Shown: one piece after another, positions 20,689-29,938 of the stretch | Layout: each line of letters opens with the position of its first letter | Numbering within the stretch: position 1 is the stretch's first letter | Origin: Selaginella moellendorffii | Lineage: Eukaryota > Streptophyta > Lycopodiopsida > Selaginellales > Selaginellaceae | Reading direction: 5' to 3' | NCBI RefSeq assembly: GCF_000143415.4 | Contig: NW_003314363.1 | Coordinates: 496,001 to 560,000 of the forward strand | Length of the DNA stretch: 64,000 bases | Position numbers and translations under genes: made by a program | The notes under the pieces: model-generated | The model's database searches: none | Told to the model about the DNA's origin: nothing | Seen by the model: the letters and a program-made list of their open reading frames with translations, nothing else

Positions 20689-22670
20689 ATGGAGCTTGTG
20701 AGGAGCTTTGGAACACTGTTTTTGCTGCTGTGCGTCATTCTTTTCTTCCAACAGGCAGCCGGGAGAACGAGAAAGTTTGAGTTTAATGTGAGTATCTCTG
20801 GTTATCTTTGGAGAATGACGTTCCAGTCTTTTGTGTATGACAGGTCGCATATATGAGTGTTAACAAGTTATGCCGAGCTACGAGGATTGTTGCTGTCAAT
20901 GGGCAGTTTCCCGGGCCTTCCATCCGCATCCAACAAGGCGATAAAGTGATAGTTCGAGTTCATAATATGATACGCAGCAACATCACTATTCACTGGTAAC
21001 ATACATTTGTTTTTATAAACATGAGCTAAGGTTTTCTTTTTTCTTCTTTTCTTTTTTTTTGGTGTTCTTGTGCGTAGGCATGGAGTTCAGCAGCGGCTTT
21101 CGTGTTGGCAAGACGGGCCTGCATTTATAACTCAGTGTCCCATCCAAGAGAGAAACTCGTTCACGTATCGATTTAGAGTCGATCAAGTCGGGACACTTTT
21201 CTGGCACGCTCATGCAGCTTGGCTTAGAGGCACAGTCCATGGTGCGTTTATCATCGAGCCTGTTACCAGAAGACCGCGGCCGTATCCATTTCCCCAGCCA
21301 TTTAGAGACGAGACCATCATCCTTGGTAAGCAAAGCTCTCTAAACCTTTTGGTTTGATTTTGCGAGTCGCTTCTCCAGGAGATTGGTTTGTCAACGATCT
21401 CCTCGAAGAGGAGGAGCGAGCTATAGTTTCTGGCGGAGCACCGGACATGTCCAACGCTTTCATAATCAACGGGAAGCCTGGGCCTCTCTTTAACTGTTCG
21501 GCGACTTCTTATTCCAAGTCATTCACTCACGAGGAGAACACGCACAAGATCGGCTTCATACCAGGAGAAGCTTACCTCCTGAGAATCATCAATGCTGCAC
21601 TAGAACAGGACCTCTTCTTCTCAATCGCAAATCACACCATGACCGTCGTCGAGATCGACGCATCCTACACAAAGCATCTCACAGTCACCGAGTTTCTCAT
21701 CACCCCGGGGCAAACCGTATCAGTTCTAGTCAAGGCAAGCCAGCACGGTGGAAGTTACTACATGGCAGCCTCGCCTTGGAGATCCGGTGGTGCTCTCTTC
21801 CAGCCAACAGTAGCTCTTGGCATCATCGAGTACATTACTCCACACGGGAATTTTTCGCTCATGCCAGTTCTTCATAACCTGCCGAACCCGGACGACAAGG
21901 CCTTGGGACAAAAGTTCCAGAAGCTGCTGCGGAGCTTAAACTCGAAACAGTATCCAGAACAAGTTCCTCAGTTGGCAGATCGACGCCTGTTTCACGTCGT
22001 CAGCTTGAACGTAAAGCCGTGCTCTCCAGGCATCATTTGCTCGGGACCAGCAGGACTACGCCTATCAAGCTCTATCAACAACGTTTCTTTCGTCTCACCG
22101 AAGACTTCGTCCATTCTGGAAGCTTACTACAACAGGATTCCGGGTGTCTTCACGGCCGATTTTCCTGACAAGCCGCCGGTTCCATACGACTACGTTGGCA
22201 AGGCTTTCGATATCTCTGATCTCTTTTCGGAGACTGGAACGAGAGTGAGCGTCATTCCTTACGGTGCCAACGTCCAGCTCGTTCTCCAGACGACCATCAA
22301 CCTTGCAAACGACAGCCATCCATTTCACCTCCACGGTTTTGACTTCTACATCGTTGGCGAGGGGCACGGCAACTTTGACGGTGCTCGAGACGAGCGCAAG
22401 TTCAACCTTGTGGATCCTCCACGCAGGAACACTGCGTTGATTCCAATCAAAGGCTGGATAGCTTTAAGATTCAAAGCTGACAATCCAGGTATGATACTTT
22501 CCATTCATTCGGCTTCTAACCTTATGAGTCTGCGACCAGGAACTTGGCTGTTCCATTGCCACCTAGACGGACATCTTACTTGGGGACTGGAGATGGCATT
22601 CATCGTTCTAAACGGTGAAGGCCCCAACCAAACTTTGCCTTCTCCGCCAAAACATCGACCAAAATGCTAG
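20689..22670 (+). CDS. Laccase (multicopper oxidase), secreted
   Basis: Oxidises phenolics such as monolignols with O2 in the cell wall. Five exons (20689-20787, 20844-20995, 21078-21325, 21379-22488, 22540-22670) give 579 aa. A signal peptide of about 25 residues (MELVRSFGTLFLLLCVILFF) comes first. All copper-ligand blocks are present: HWHGVQQ (the junction of exons 2 and 3 splits the Trp codon), WHAHAAWLRG, HPFHLHGFDFYIVG and the His-Cys-His block FHCHLDGHLTWGLEMAF. The protein ends in the typical laccase PKC. Many Asn-X-Ser/Thr sites suggest heavy glycosylation. It converges on the minus-strand auxin-carrier gene with a 120-bp gap. Confidence 0.95.
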
Positions 22671-22790
22671 TTTATGCCGTAAGTTTTCACAGGCACGACT
22701 CAATGAGTTTCTGATCGGTGTTGTTGTTATCAGCTCAAGGATCATTGCCGACGATTCTTACCAGATAAATGCGTACACTATGTCTTGGAC

Positions 22791-24530
22791 TCAGCATTCG
22801 TAACATCGGGTAAAAAATCCAAACAGGTGGAATTTCCTCCGTAGATTTCTCACGCCAGCCCAGGCTCCGAATCCAACACCGATTACAAGTATCCAGACAA
22901 CAACACCGACGTTGATTGCATATATCCATATCCAGCTCGGCAGCCAGAAAGGAGGCCCCTCTTTGGACTCCTGCTCACAAGGTAACATTGAGAGCTTGAA
23001 CTGCAAATGCTAAACTTGCCTTTCGCGCAGAAGTACTTCTGTGATAAACCATGAAAGCCACGCACGGGACAATGTAGATCGTAAAGCTCGTGAAGAAAGC
23101 AGCCGCCACTATATTGATAACGCCAATGAAGGGAATCATCAGCGCGACGAGCCAGACCAGTATCACGACTGGCAATCTCGCGGCGGATTTGAGCAAGTAT
23201 CGTCCTGGCAACGAGTGTATCCCGCAAAACTTCTCCCACGTAAGATAGATCGGAAGCACCGAGAAGCCAAACTGGACGAACTGCAGCAAAGAGCACTATG
23301 GTCAGGCAAGCTTTCCAAGTTTATCTTCTTTCGCTCTTTGCAAAGGGTTCTTTCGTCTCGCCTGGTGGATGATCATGAGAATTATGGCTACGTCACGGTA
23401 CTTGGACTTGTGGAACCTGGTGAGAGCGTATGAGTGGTGGAGCATCTCCTCTCCATACGTCCAGTAAACCGCGATGGCCGAAGGCAAAGTGAGAGTCCAT
23501 ATGTAGAGAACCGCGTAGAGATAAATCTCCTTAAATTTTTGTGGCTTCTTCATGGCATGGGTGAGCTCGCTAAGATGGTGAAGATAACCAGGTGATGTTA
23601 TAGTAAAGAGATCCGACTTACATTGTCAATCCATGGCCTCCAAACGCGTATAAGATGTTGGAAGCTCCCAAGAAGTAGTCTAGAGAGGAGTGTGGAGCAC
23701 TGTGTTTCACAGGGCCATCCTGTTTTGTACATGATCGTGTGAGATTTCTATAGACAAAAAGGTCATAAAATAAATACCTTTCCTTGGAAAATGGAAGCTA
23801 AAACCATGTACCAAGCAGTGTAAGTAGTCATTACAATACCAACAGAAGATAATACTCTGTAGTTTTGAGCTCTGGGGATCAAAATACTGGGTATAACGCA
23901 AGCTCCTAACACCAGAGTCCATGATCGCTTGTCTAGACGATCATTGAGGATATGGGCAAGGCTGTCCAAAATAAAATGCATAGAATTTTTATTTTTCTTT
24001 GATAAAAGGTGATATTACTTGGATGCTCCTATAAGTGTGATAGCACTTTGCAACACCTGAAGGCCAGTGTTAAATATCAAGCCAAGGTACTTCCAAAATG
24101 TACCAAGAAGGCCATCTAAAACTTCATACCACTGAGACAAAACCATGTAAGATTATCAAGATTCAATGATGTAGAAAGGACCTGAATTTCATGCTTGTCA
24201 TTGTACAGAGCTTCTCTTTCAAATCTCTTCCTGTAGTTCATATACAGCCAAGTTGTCATGTAGCAAGCCCATGCCCCAAGGGTTCCATAGAGGAGCTGGA
24301 AAAGAATGCCAGAGACTAATCCCAGCTGAGCAAATGAATTGGGGAGTGTGAGAAGAACTTGCCCAACCTTTTAGAACCAGCCACATTCATGATCAAGATA
24401 TGAGAAAATCCCAAGGAACTAAAGAGGCAAAAACCTGGTAAGATGTAGCATTGAACCAAGCATCAATGACAGAGCTCCCATTCAAGATTGTGCTTGCAAT
24501 TCTAGTGAGCCTCCTGCTGTGCCCCCACAT
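22791..24530 (-). CDS. AUX1/LAX-like auxin influx carrier (AAAP family)
   Basis: Proton-coupled amino-acid/auxin permease of the plasma membrane. Eight exons (24435-24530, 24182-24367, 24019-24131, 23778-23961, 23622-23719, 23362-23569, 23020-23280, 22791-22970) give 441 aa. AUX1 landmarks are collinear: DAWFNATSYQVGQVLLTLP, WYEVLDGLLG, NDRLDKRSW, TYTAWYMVLAS, GASNILYAFGGHG, THAMKKPQKFK, PSAIAVYW, then ARLPVVI and the final FGFFTRCYEC. The N-terminus is shorter than AUX1 and the hydrophilic C-terminal tail is missing. Two introns appear to use GC donors (after exons 6 and 7); without the second, the frame runs into a stop. The many differences mark it as a divergent LAX member. Confidence 0.88.
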
Positions 24531-24670
24531 TGGAATTGGAAAGATCTGAAGAGAACAACAGTGGCTTTGCCCTGTAAGAGAATTCTCTCACCAACAAGCG
24601 CACTCATATCATTCCTAGTCAATAAACGCTGCCGAATCTCTCTGTCACAAAGACAAAGATTCTGTCTTGA

Positions 24671-25621
24671 TTATACGGTTTTAGGCAAATCCAATCCCAC
24701 TGCCTCAAAAAACTTCTTCCATTCAACGTACACTCCTTCCGTGAAGATGGCTATGAGCCGGCCGGGATCTCGCGTTTCCCTGTAACACCTCCTCTCGATC
24801 CCATGCTCGATCGTCTCCTCCTCCTGGAAGCAGCTGCGGTACACGCCATAGCTCACAATCTCCTCGCTCTCGACGAGGTAGGCGTTGTTGGGCACCATTG
24901 GAGTGATGCTCCACAGGAGAAACGCGAGCAAAACTCTCCCGACTCGCCCATTCCCATCGCGGAAGGGATGAACGAGCTCGAATTCCAGGAAGAACGTCAC
25001 CGCCACCTCGAGAAGCTTGCCAACGTCAAAAGTGTCGTCGCCGCCGCGATCGATCGGGAAGATCTCTTCCAGCCTCGTGTTGGTCGCTCCTATCAGCCGC
25101 TGGAGCTTGGCGGAGATTTGATCCGGCTCCACAAACTGGTGGAACGATCCATCTTCCAGGCGCACAAACACGTCCTTCTGCCGGAACTGGCCGGCATCGC
25201 TCTCCCACCCCTCGCGGTTCTGGAACAAGACCTTGTGGATCCTCTTGATCCCGGAGATCGTGAGAGATGGCGGGTGGGAGCAGCATTCGCTCGCCTCACG
25301 CTCCACCATGCCATAGGCGTCGTGCAAGTTGAGGGTGACGATGGTGTCCAGCGATTGATCCACGGCGCCCTGGCCACTCCTGGCTGCGTCAATCACTGCC
25401 CCGGTCTGGGGGATGGAGTCGTAGCCCTCGCCATTGATCGTGTTCACCTGGTAGACGAAATCCACTAGCATCTGCTTGCGGCACAGCGCTGCCGCCATTT
25501 CCTGCACTGCGATCCGCGCGGATTGCCTGTGGGATTCGGCGATCAAGCTCTGGATCCCCCTTACCAGCGACGAGGTGCTGCATCGCTCACTTCTCCTCCA
25601 TGCTGGATGCTCAATCGCCAT
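24671..25621 (-). CDS. Fic-domain protein (protein AMPylase-like)
   Basis: Intronless 316-aa protein with a complete Fic signature HPFRDGNGRVGR at about residues 218-229, including the catalytic His and the phosphate-binding GNGR. An N-terminal segment reads TINGEG (residues 61-66), which fits the (S/T)xxxE(G/N) inhibitory helix of class II Fic enzymes, where the Glu blocks ATP binding. Downstream are EVAVTFFLEFELV before the motif and a helical end. Fic enzymes transfer AMP or other nucleotides to hydroxyl side chains. No signal peptide or transmembrane segment, unlike animal FICD. Its ATG is preceded by a telo-box. A telo-box and codon use like the neighbours argue against recent transfer. 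Confidence 0.9.
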   Translation of the reverse strand: MAIEHPAWRRSERCSTSSLVRGIQSLIAESHRQSARIAVQEMAAALCRKQMLVDFVYQVNTINGEGYDSIPQTGAVIDAARSGQGAVDQSLDTIVTLNLHDAYGMVEREASECCSHPPSLTISGIKRIHKVLFQNREGWESDAGQFRQKDVFVRLEDGSFHQFVEPDQISAKLQRLIGATNTRLEEIFPIDRGGDDTFDVGKLLEVAVTFFLEFELVHPFRDGNGRVGRVLLAFLLWSITPMVPNNAYLVESEEIVSYGVYRSCFQEEETIEHGIERRCYRETRDPGRLIAIFTEGVYVEWKKFFEAVGLDLPKTV

Positions 25622-25930
25622 GAGAAAAACCCTAAACTCTACAAAAAGGAGCTTATGGTATTTATTTTATAACCAGACTTTATCTACCGAAAATTGTCAT
25701 GTTAATTTATATGTTTTTAAATTTTATTATCAAACATAAATAAGTGAATGGTACTTATAAACAAAACAATGTTATATATTCTAATAAAATCTTGCAGCTT
25801 AATTAGGAAACAGGATAAGATGTAATAAATCAACCATACTGAATTTAGGTTTTTTCGTCCGTCCCTTACTCGTTAGGTTTGGATCCTGGCAAGGTATGTA
25901 TGATTTGGAATTTTCTTGTAAGGAACCTCT

Positions 25931-26532
25931 AATCTCTATTCATTAGTGACAATGTACAGAAGTATCAATCACAAAATAAATGTCAAGATGAAGAATTAAC
26001 GAAGTGCCCGCGATGCAACTCCCTTGACACCAAATTTTGCTATAATAACAATAAAAAAGCTTCACAGCCACGGTATAGATGCAATTCGTGCAAGCGCAAA
26101 TTCACCAAAGGTGGCAGAATTAGATTTGTACCACCCAAGAAACCAGAGAGGCAAAGGAATCCCAATCGTAGCAACACCACCAAATCCAGAAGCAAGAGTT
26201 CAAGATTCAAGCAATCCTCCACCAAGCCTTCATCCAAGAATACTGAAGTTGGGTTGAGCATCTCTGATGAATCTGATGAGGAGACTTATGAAGAATCCCT
26301 AGAGGAGGAAGACGATGGAGAGGAGGAAGAGAGCCATATCCAGAATCAAGCCAACAAGAGGACAATCAAGAAAGAGTATGCCTTGAGTTCCAATGAAAAG
26401 CATTATCAAGTGGTGAGGAAACCATTGATGGTCACAAGAAAATCTAGTTTTGGAGAACTTTTATGGTATAAGATTGCATTCACCAAGATTAAGAATGCCA
26501 TTCTAGATGGATACAATGGCATTATTTATTAA
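25931..26532 (+). CDS. Divergent Dof-type zinc-finger protein (5' end unresolved)
   Basis: The open frame contains a Dof-like domain: [16 protein letters not shown], then [18 protein letters not shown] and IRFVPP. The four cysteines have the exact Dof spacing C-x2-C-x21-C-x2-C. Dof proteins bind AAAG sites. Here the invariant aromatic pair of RYWT is KFT, so the conserved Trp is lost. A basic Ser/Lys/Arg stretch follows, then an acidic block ([18 protein letters not shown]) and a C-terminal 70-residue part without matches. There is no in-frame ATG before the domain; the frame opens after a stop at 25928-25930, and ttcattag at 25945-25952 could be a splice acceptor. Local GC is lower than in neighbours. 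Confidence 0.65.
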
Positions 26533-26640
26533 TTAATTAAAATCTAAGATTTTCTTAAAAAAAGAACACTCCAAATATCTGAGCTTCCTCTTGTTGTAAG
26601 AGATACCATTCCTGCATCCAAGATATTATTCAATTCGATA

Positions 26641-27496
26641 TTATTCAATTCCAGTGGTTTCAGCAAGAAAATCCCTCATTAATCTGGTATTAGCGTTGTC
26701 CATTTTCTGTAACATACAACAAACACAAAATAACAAATAAAAAATAAAAAGATAAACATACTTGCAGAGACATCATCTTCATGTTTTCCCACTCAAAATC
26801 ATTATTTGCATAGGCTGCTCTCACTTACAATATCACAACAGAGTTTTAACAACAACAATATCAACATTCACTTACCTCAAGAATTCTCAGTGCTAATAGG
26901 CCACTTCCATGAATCAATAAAGAAAAAAAAAGAAAAGACCTCTAGGAAACACTAGAGTAATCTCTTACCAAGTGCTTTGTGACGGCCAGACTCCCTCATC
27001 AATGCCGAGCAAAACTTATCTCCGTCCTTGAGTGGCACCTTGTCCAGGAACTTCATGAGATCATCGTACGCCTCCTTGTTGTAGTCCTGGAACACACAAA
27101 AGTTTCAGAGCACCACAAAGAAAAATTTTCCCAAGGGACGAAAGCTTTCAAAGTTACCTCTAGCTGCGAAGCAACGATCTTGACAGCAATGTAAGTGAAG
27201 AAGTTGTGGAGCGTGTCCGCAGCACGGCCCTCGGGAGTCCGCCCTCCGAATCCTGGCATCCTGCTATTCTCTCGAACTGAAACTTCCTACAAAGTACTCT
27301 CCTACAAAAGAAAAAATCGAAGAGAAACTACATCACTACCACTCTCACCTGGAACGAACATCTTGTGGCAATTGCAAGCCACACGCGCTCTCCCAGCCTT
27401 GCTGATCGCCTTGCTCGTCACGGCCTTTCCAATCCCACGTCCAAAAGCACCACCGCTAGCAGCAGCAGCAGCAGCGGCAGCGGCACAAGTAGCCAT
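26641..27496 (-). CDS. rbcX: RbcX Rubisco-assembly chaperone (RbcX1 type), plastid
   Basis: Dimeric chaperone that clamps the C-terminus of the Rubisco large subunit during assembly. Six exons: 27349-27496 (transit peptide with a nine-Ala run encoded by a GCT/GCC repeat), 27158-27276, 26969-27086, a micro-exon at 26876-26892, 26762-26823 and 26641-26706. RbcX features: PGFGGRTPEGRAADTLHNFF, YIAVKIVASQLE, DKVPLKDGDKFCSALMRES, RHKALALRILE, NNDFEWENM and NTRLMRDF. With the micro-exon at 17 nt the next junction shifts frame; using a GTGAAT donor (micro-exon 26872-26892, 21 nt) restores a 177-aa frame with one extra Met. The C-terminus is shorter than in Arabidopsis RBCX1. Confidence 0.85.
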
Positions 27497-27625
27497 GGCC
27501 GAGAGACACAGATCTTTAGGTGAACCAGAGCTTTCTTAGTGTCGAAAAATCGTTAATAAGTTTCTGAAAGTAGCGAGTGAAGATCCTCTTCCTCCTCGAG
27601 AGTTTTCTTCCTCTTGTTCTTCCAT

Positions 27626-28642
27626 CTAGAGCCAGCCCCGCGGGAGATAACCGTGGATCTCATACCCAGTCTTCCAGTGATCCAGCGCCACCACCCATCT
27701 CACCGCCAGGAAGCAAACTCCCATCCCGACCAGCAAGATCGCCCTGTGCGTTGTCTTGTTCTTGATCCTCACGAGAACATGAGTGATGAACGCCACCACC
27801 AGCCCCACGACCGTGTAGAGAAATCCCACCGCGAACCCCTCGGCCCCCAGCTGCATCCCAGATCCCTGGTAGAACGCGACGATCTTGGAGGGATCGTTCC
27901 GGTCGGGCATGAAGAGCGGCATCTTCCGGATGATGTTGTGCATGCCCCCGGCGACGCTGAAGAAGTAGACGAGGAGCGCTCCCACGCACCAGAGCTTGGA
28001 GTTGTGGAATGGTGTGTCCTTGCCTTCGATGAGGAGCTTCTTGAGCACGTATGGAGCGGCGACGATGGCCGCGGCGGCGACGAGCAGGAGCTGGTTCCTC
28101 GACACCAGCGGCGGCCGATCGATCGCCCCAACCTTGTGCCTGATCTTGCTCTCCACGTAGGCAGCCATCCCCTCCGCGGATCTCACCATGTCGTTGAGCT
28201 CCATCATGGACTCGGACGCGTTGAGCGGCCCCGAGCCCGGCGCGAGGAAGCGCGCGTGCGGCAGCGCATTCACGCCAAACATCGCGAAGCTGGCCTGCGC
28301 GCGCTGGAATTCCAGCGCGCAGAAGAAGATCTTGGACTCGCCGCTGCCGCCCGCGTTGTTCTTGATGTAGGATCTGGCCAGGAGGGAGAATTCGCCCCGC
28401 AGCTCGTCCAGCTTCAGGCCCGATCGCTCGCGGAGGTGGTGCGCGTCGAAGAAGACGAGCAGCGCGTAGGGCCGATTGGCCGACGCGGCCAAATGCCGGA
28501 TCCCGGTATCGTCCAGCTCGATAATCCCATCTTTCGAACCTGCCTGGCGCCGCAGTAGATCCGAGACGCGATCGTCCTCGCCGATGGCGATGGCCAGGAA
28601 GAACAGCACCAGCGCCAGCGCGATCGCGCATCCCCGGCCCAT
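27626..28642 (-). CDS. OST3/6: OST3/OST6-family oligosaccharyltransferase subunit
   Basis: Intronless 338-aa protein. A signal peptide (CAIALALVLFFLAIAIG) precedes a lumenal thioredoxin-like domain of about 150 residues, then four transmembrane helices near residues 190-210, 215-240, 265-290 and 300-320. Markers are FFDAHHLRE, KIFFCALEF, FAMFGVNALPHAR, MHNIIRKMP and the end of the family, HWKTGYEIHGYLPRGWL. OST3/6 subunits help the oligosaccharyltransferase glycosylate sites near cysteines. The usual CxxC redox motif is not present: the position after YALLVFFD has AHHL, as in many plant members. A telo-box lies just upstream of the ATG. Confidence 0.93.
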   Translation of the reverse strand: MGRGCAIALALVLFFLAIAIGEDDRVSDLLRRQAGSKDGIIELDDTGIRHLAASANRPYALLVFFDAHHLRERSGLKLDELRGEFSLLARSYIKNNAGGSGESKIFFCALEFQRAQASFAMFGVNALPHARFLAPGSGPLNASESMMELNDMVRSAEGMAAYVESKIRHKVGAIDRPPLVSRNQLLLVAAAAIVAAPYVLKKLLIEGKDTPFHNSKLWCVGALLVYFFSVAGGMHNIIRKMPLFMPDRNDPSKIVAFYQGSGMQLGAEGFAVGFLYTVVGLVVAFITHVLVRIKNKTTHRAILLVGMGVCFLAVRWVVALDHWKTGYEIHGYLPRGWL

Positions 28643-28753
28643 CCTCGCTCGAGCTAGGGTTCTCGGCTAACCCCGCGGTTAGGGTTTAGTTTGGTTAGGC
28701 TTTAAAGGGTCGAGCGTTCGATTCCGGGGAGCGAGTTTTTTAAAGACTTTCCA

Positions 28754-29841
28754 TCAGAATGGCGTCTTGGTCGTGGCTCTTGCGGCCGAGGCGAGAATGT
28801 CACGTCCAGTGATCCTGGAAGAAGATTTCTTGCCAAATGCGCTCAGAAGCTCGTCATCGTCGTCTCGGAGCAGTGGATCCTCGGGTCGCCTGGGACTGCA
28901 AAGAAGGAAAAAACTTAGAACTTCGGGGAGAAAAGAGAGAATATGAGTGGCACACCTTGGCACTTGCGTTGCGAAAGAGTCGTATGCTTCCAGCGGTTTG
29001 CCGACTCTGAGCAGCGGGATGGGATCCACGAAGGCTTCGTTGATCCTCGCCTCTAAATCCTTCTCTTCAATCCACGACGAGCTCGACACGCGCAAAGCTT
29101 CCAGCCTCTCATCCCTGGCCTTTTGGTGCTCCGCGACTTGCCTAGCGTGGCTCGCAGCTTTGATCCTCTTTTCCTTGTCCTGTAAAAATCCACCCAAGAT
29201 CATCAATCCTCTATCTATCCTCAAACTTTCAATCCAAAAACAATCCATCCAAGATCATCAATCCTCCCTCCAAAAACCTCTATCCATCCTCACTCTTTCA
29301 ATCCAAGATCCAAGAGAACATCCAAGAAGCACGAAAACAATCCATCCAAGATCATCAATCCTCCCAAAAACTGTATCCATCCTCAAACCACAGGAGAAAA
29401 TCGAAGACACACGAAAGAACATCCAAGGAAGAAGAAGAGAGAACTCACGATTATAGCGCGCAAGGACTCTTTCCTCTCCTGCGCCTTGAGCCGCTTCTCC
29501 TCTTTCCTCTGCCACCGCAAAATACACTCTTGCTCGCGATGCTGCAAGGCCTTCTCTCTCTCCGCCACATCCGACCGCTCCTTGGCGATCCTCTTCTTCT
29601 CCACCTCCTTCTGGAATTCCTTGCGGATCTCCTTGACCTGCTTCTTATACTCCCCCTTGAGGAGATTCATCTTCCCGAGCACGGGCCCTTCGTATTTCTT
29701 ACCCCCCCATCTGATCGCCCCTTCGCTGTAAGGGATCAGCGCAGCGCGCGTCACTGCCGCGGCATCGGGAGCGGCCGGAGGAGCTGCCGAGGTCGCCATG
29801 GCCCTGCATTGCTTCCAGGCGCCCGCCCATCGCCTCGCCAT
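28754..29841 (-). CDS. Lys/Glu-rich coiled-coil protein, probably organellar
   Basis: Three exons (29449-29841, 28956-29179, 28754-28895) give 252 aa. The N-terminus (MARRWAGAWKQCRAMATSAAPP) is Arg/Ala-rich and acid-free, like a mitochondrial presequence. After a GGKKYEGPVLGKMN segment, about residues 60-170 form one long charged helix. The C-terminus has DPIPLLRVG and SPRRPEDPLL. The layout recalls plant mitoribosomal accessory proteins with long helices, but I cannot name the family. The first intron (29180-29448) carries internal direct repeats of aatccatccaagatcatcaa. It is in tandem with the OST3/6 and TauE genes on the same strand. Confidence 0.72.
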
Positions 29842-29938
29842 GGAAGAACCCTAAAACCCTCGAAAGCATATTCTCTTAATGAAACTTTCTTTGCTCTCTT
29901 TGGTTTCGCAAAGAACTTGATTATAGCGCAATAGAGTT

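Noticed and set aside
20689-20787. Possible alternative start for laccase further upstream
   Set aside because: The ATG at 20689 gives a perfect signal peptide and joins to exon 2 in frame; no better ATG precedes it.
25476-25739. Plus-strand ORF over the 5' end of the Fic gene
   Set aside because: Runs through the Fic start and into AT-rich spacer; no features.
27614-28558. 314-codon plus-strand ORF over the OST3/6 gene
   Set aside because: Antisense to a strong family match with membrane helices; GC-rich shadow.
29180-29448. Direct aatccatccaagatcatcaa repeats looked CRISPR-like
   Set aside because: They are irregular, lie inside a plant intron, and have no spacers of constant length.
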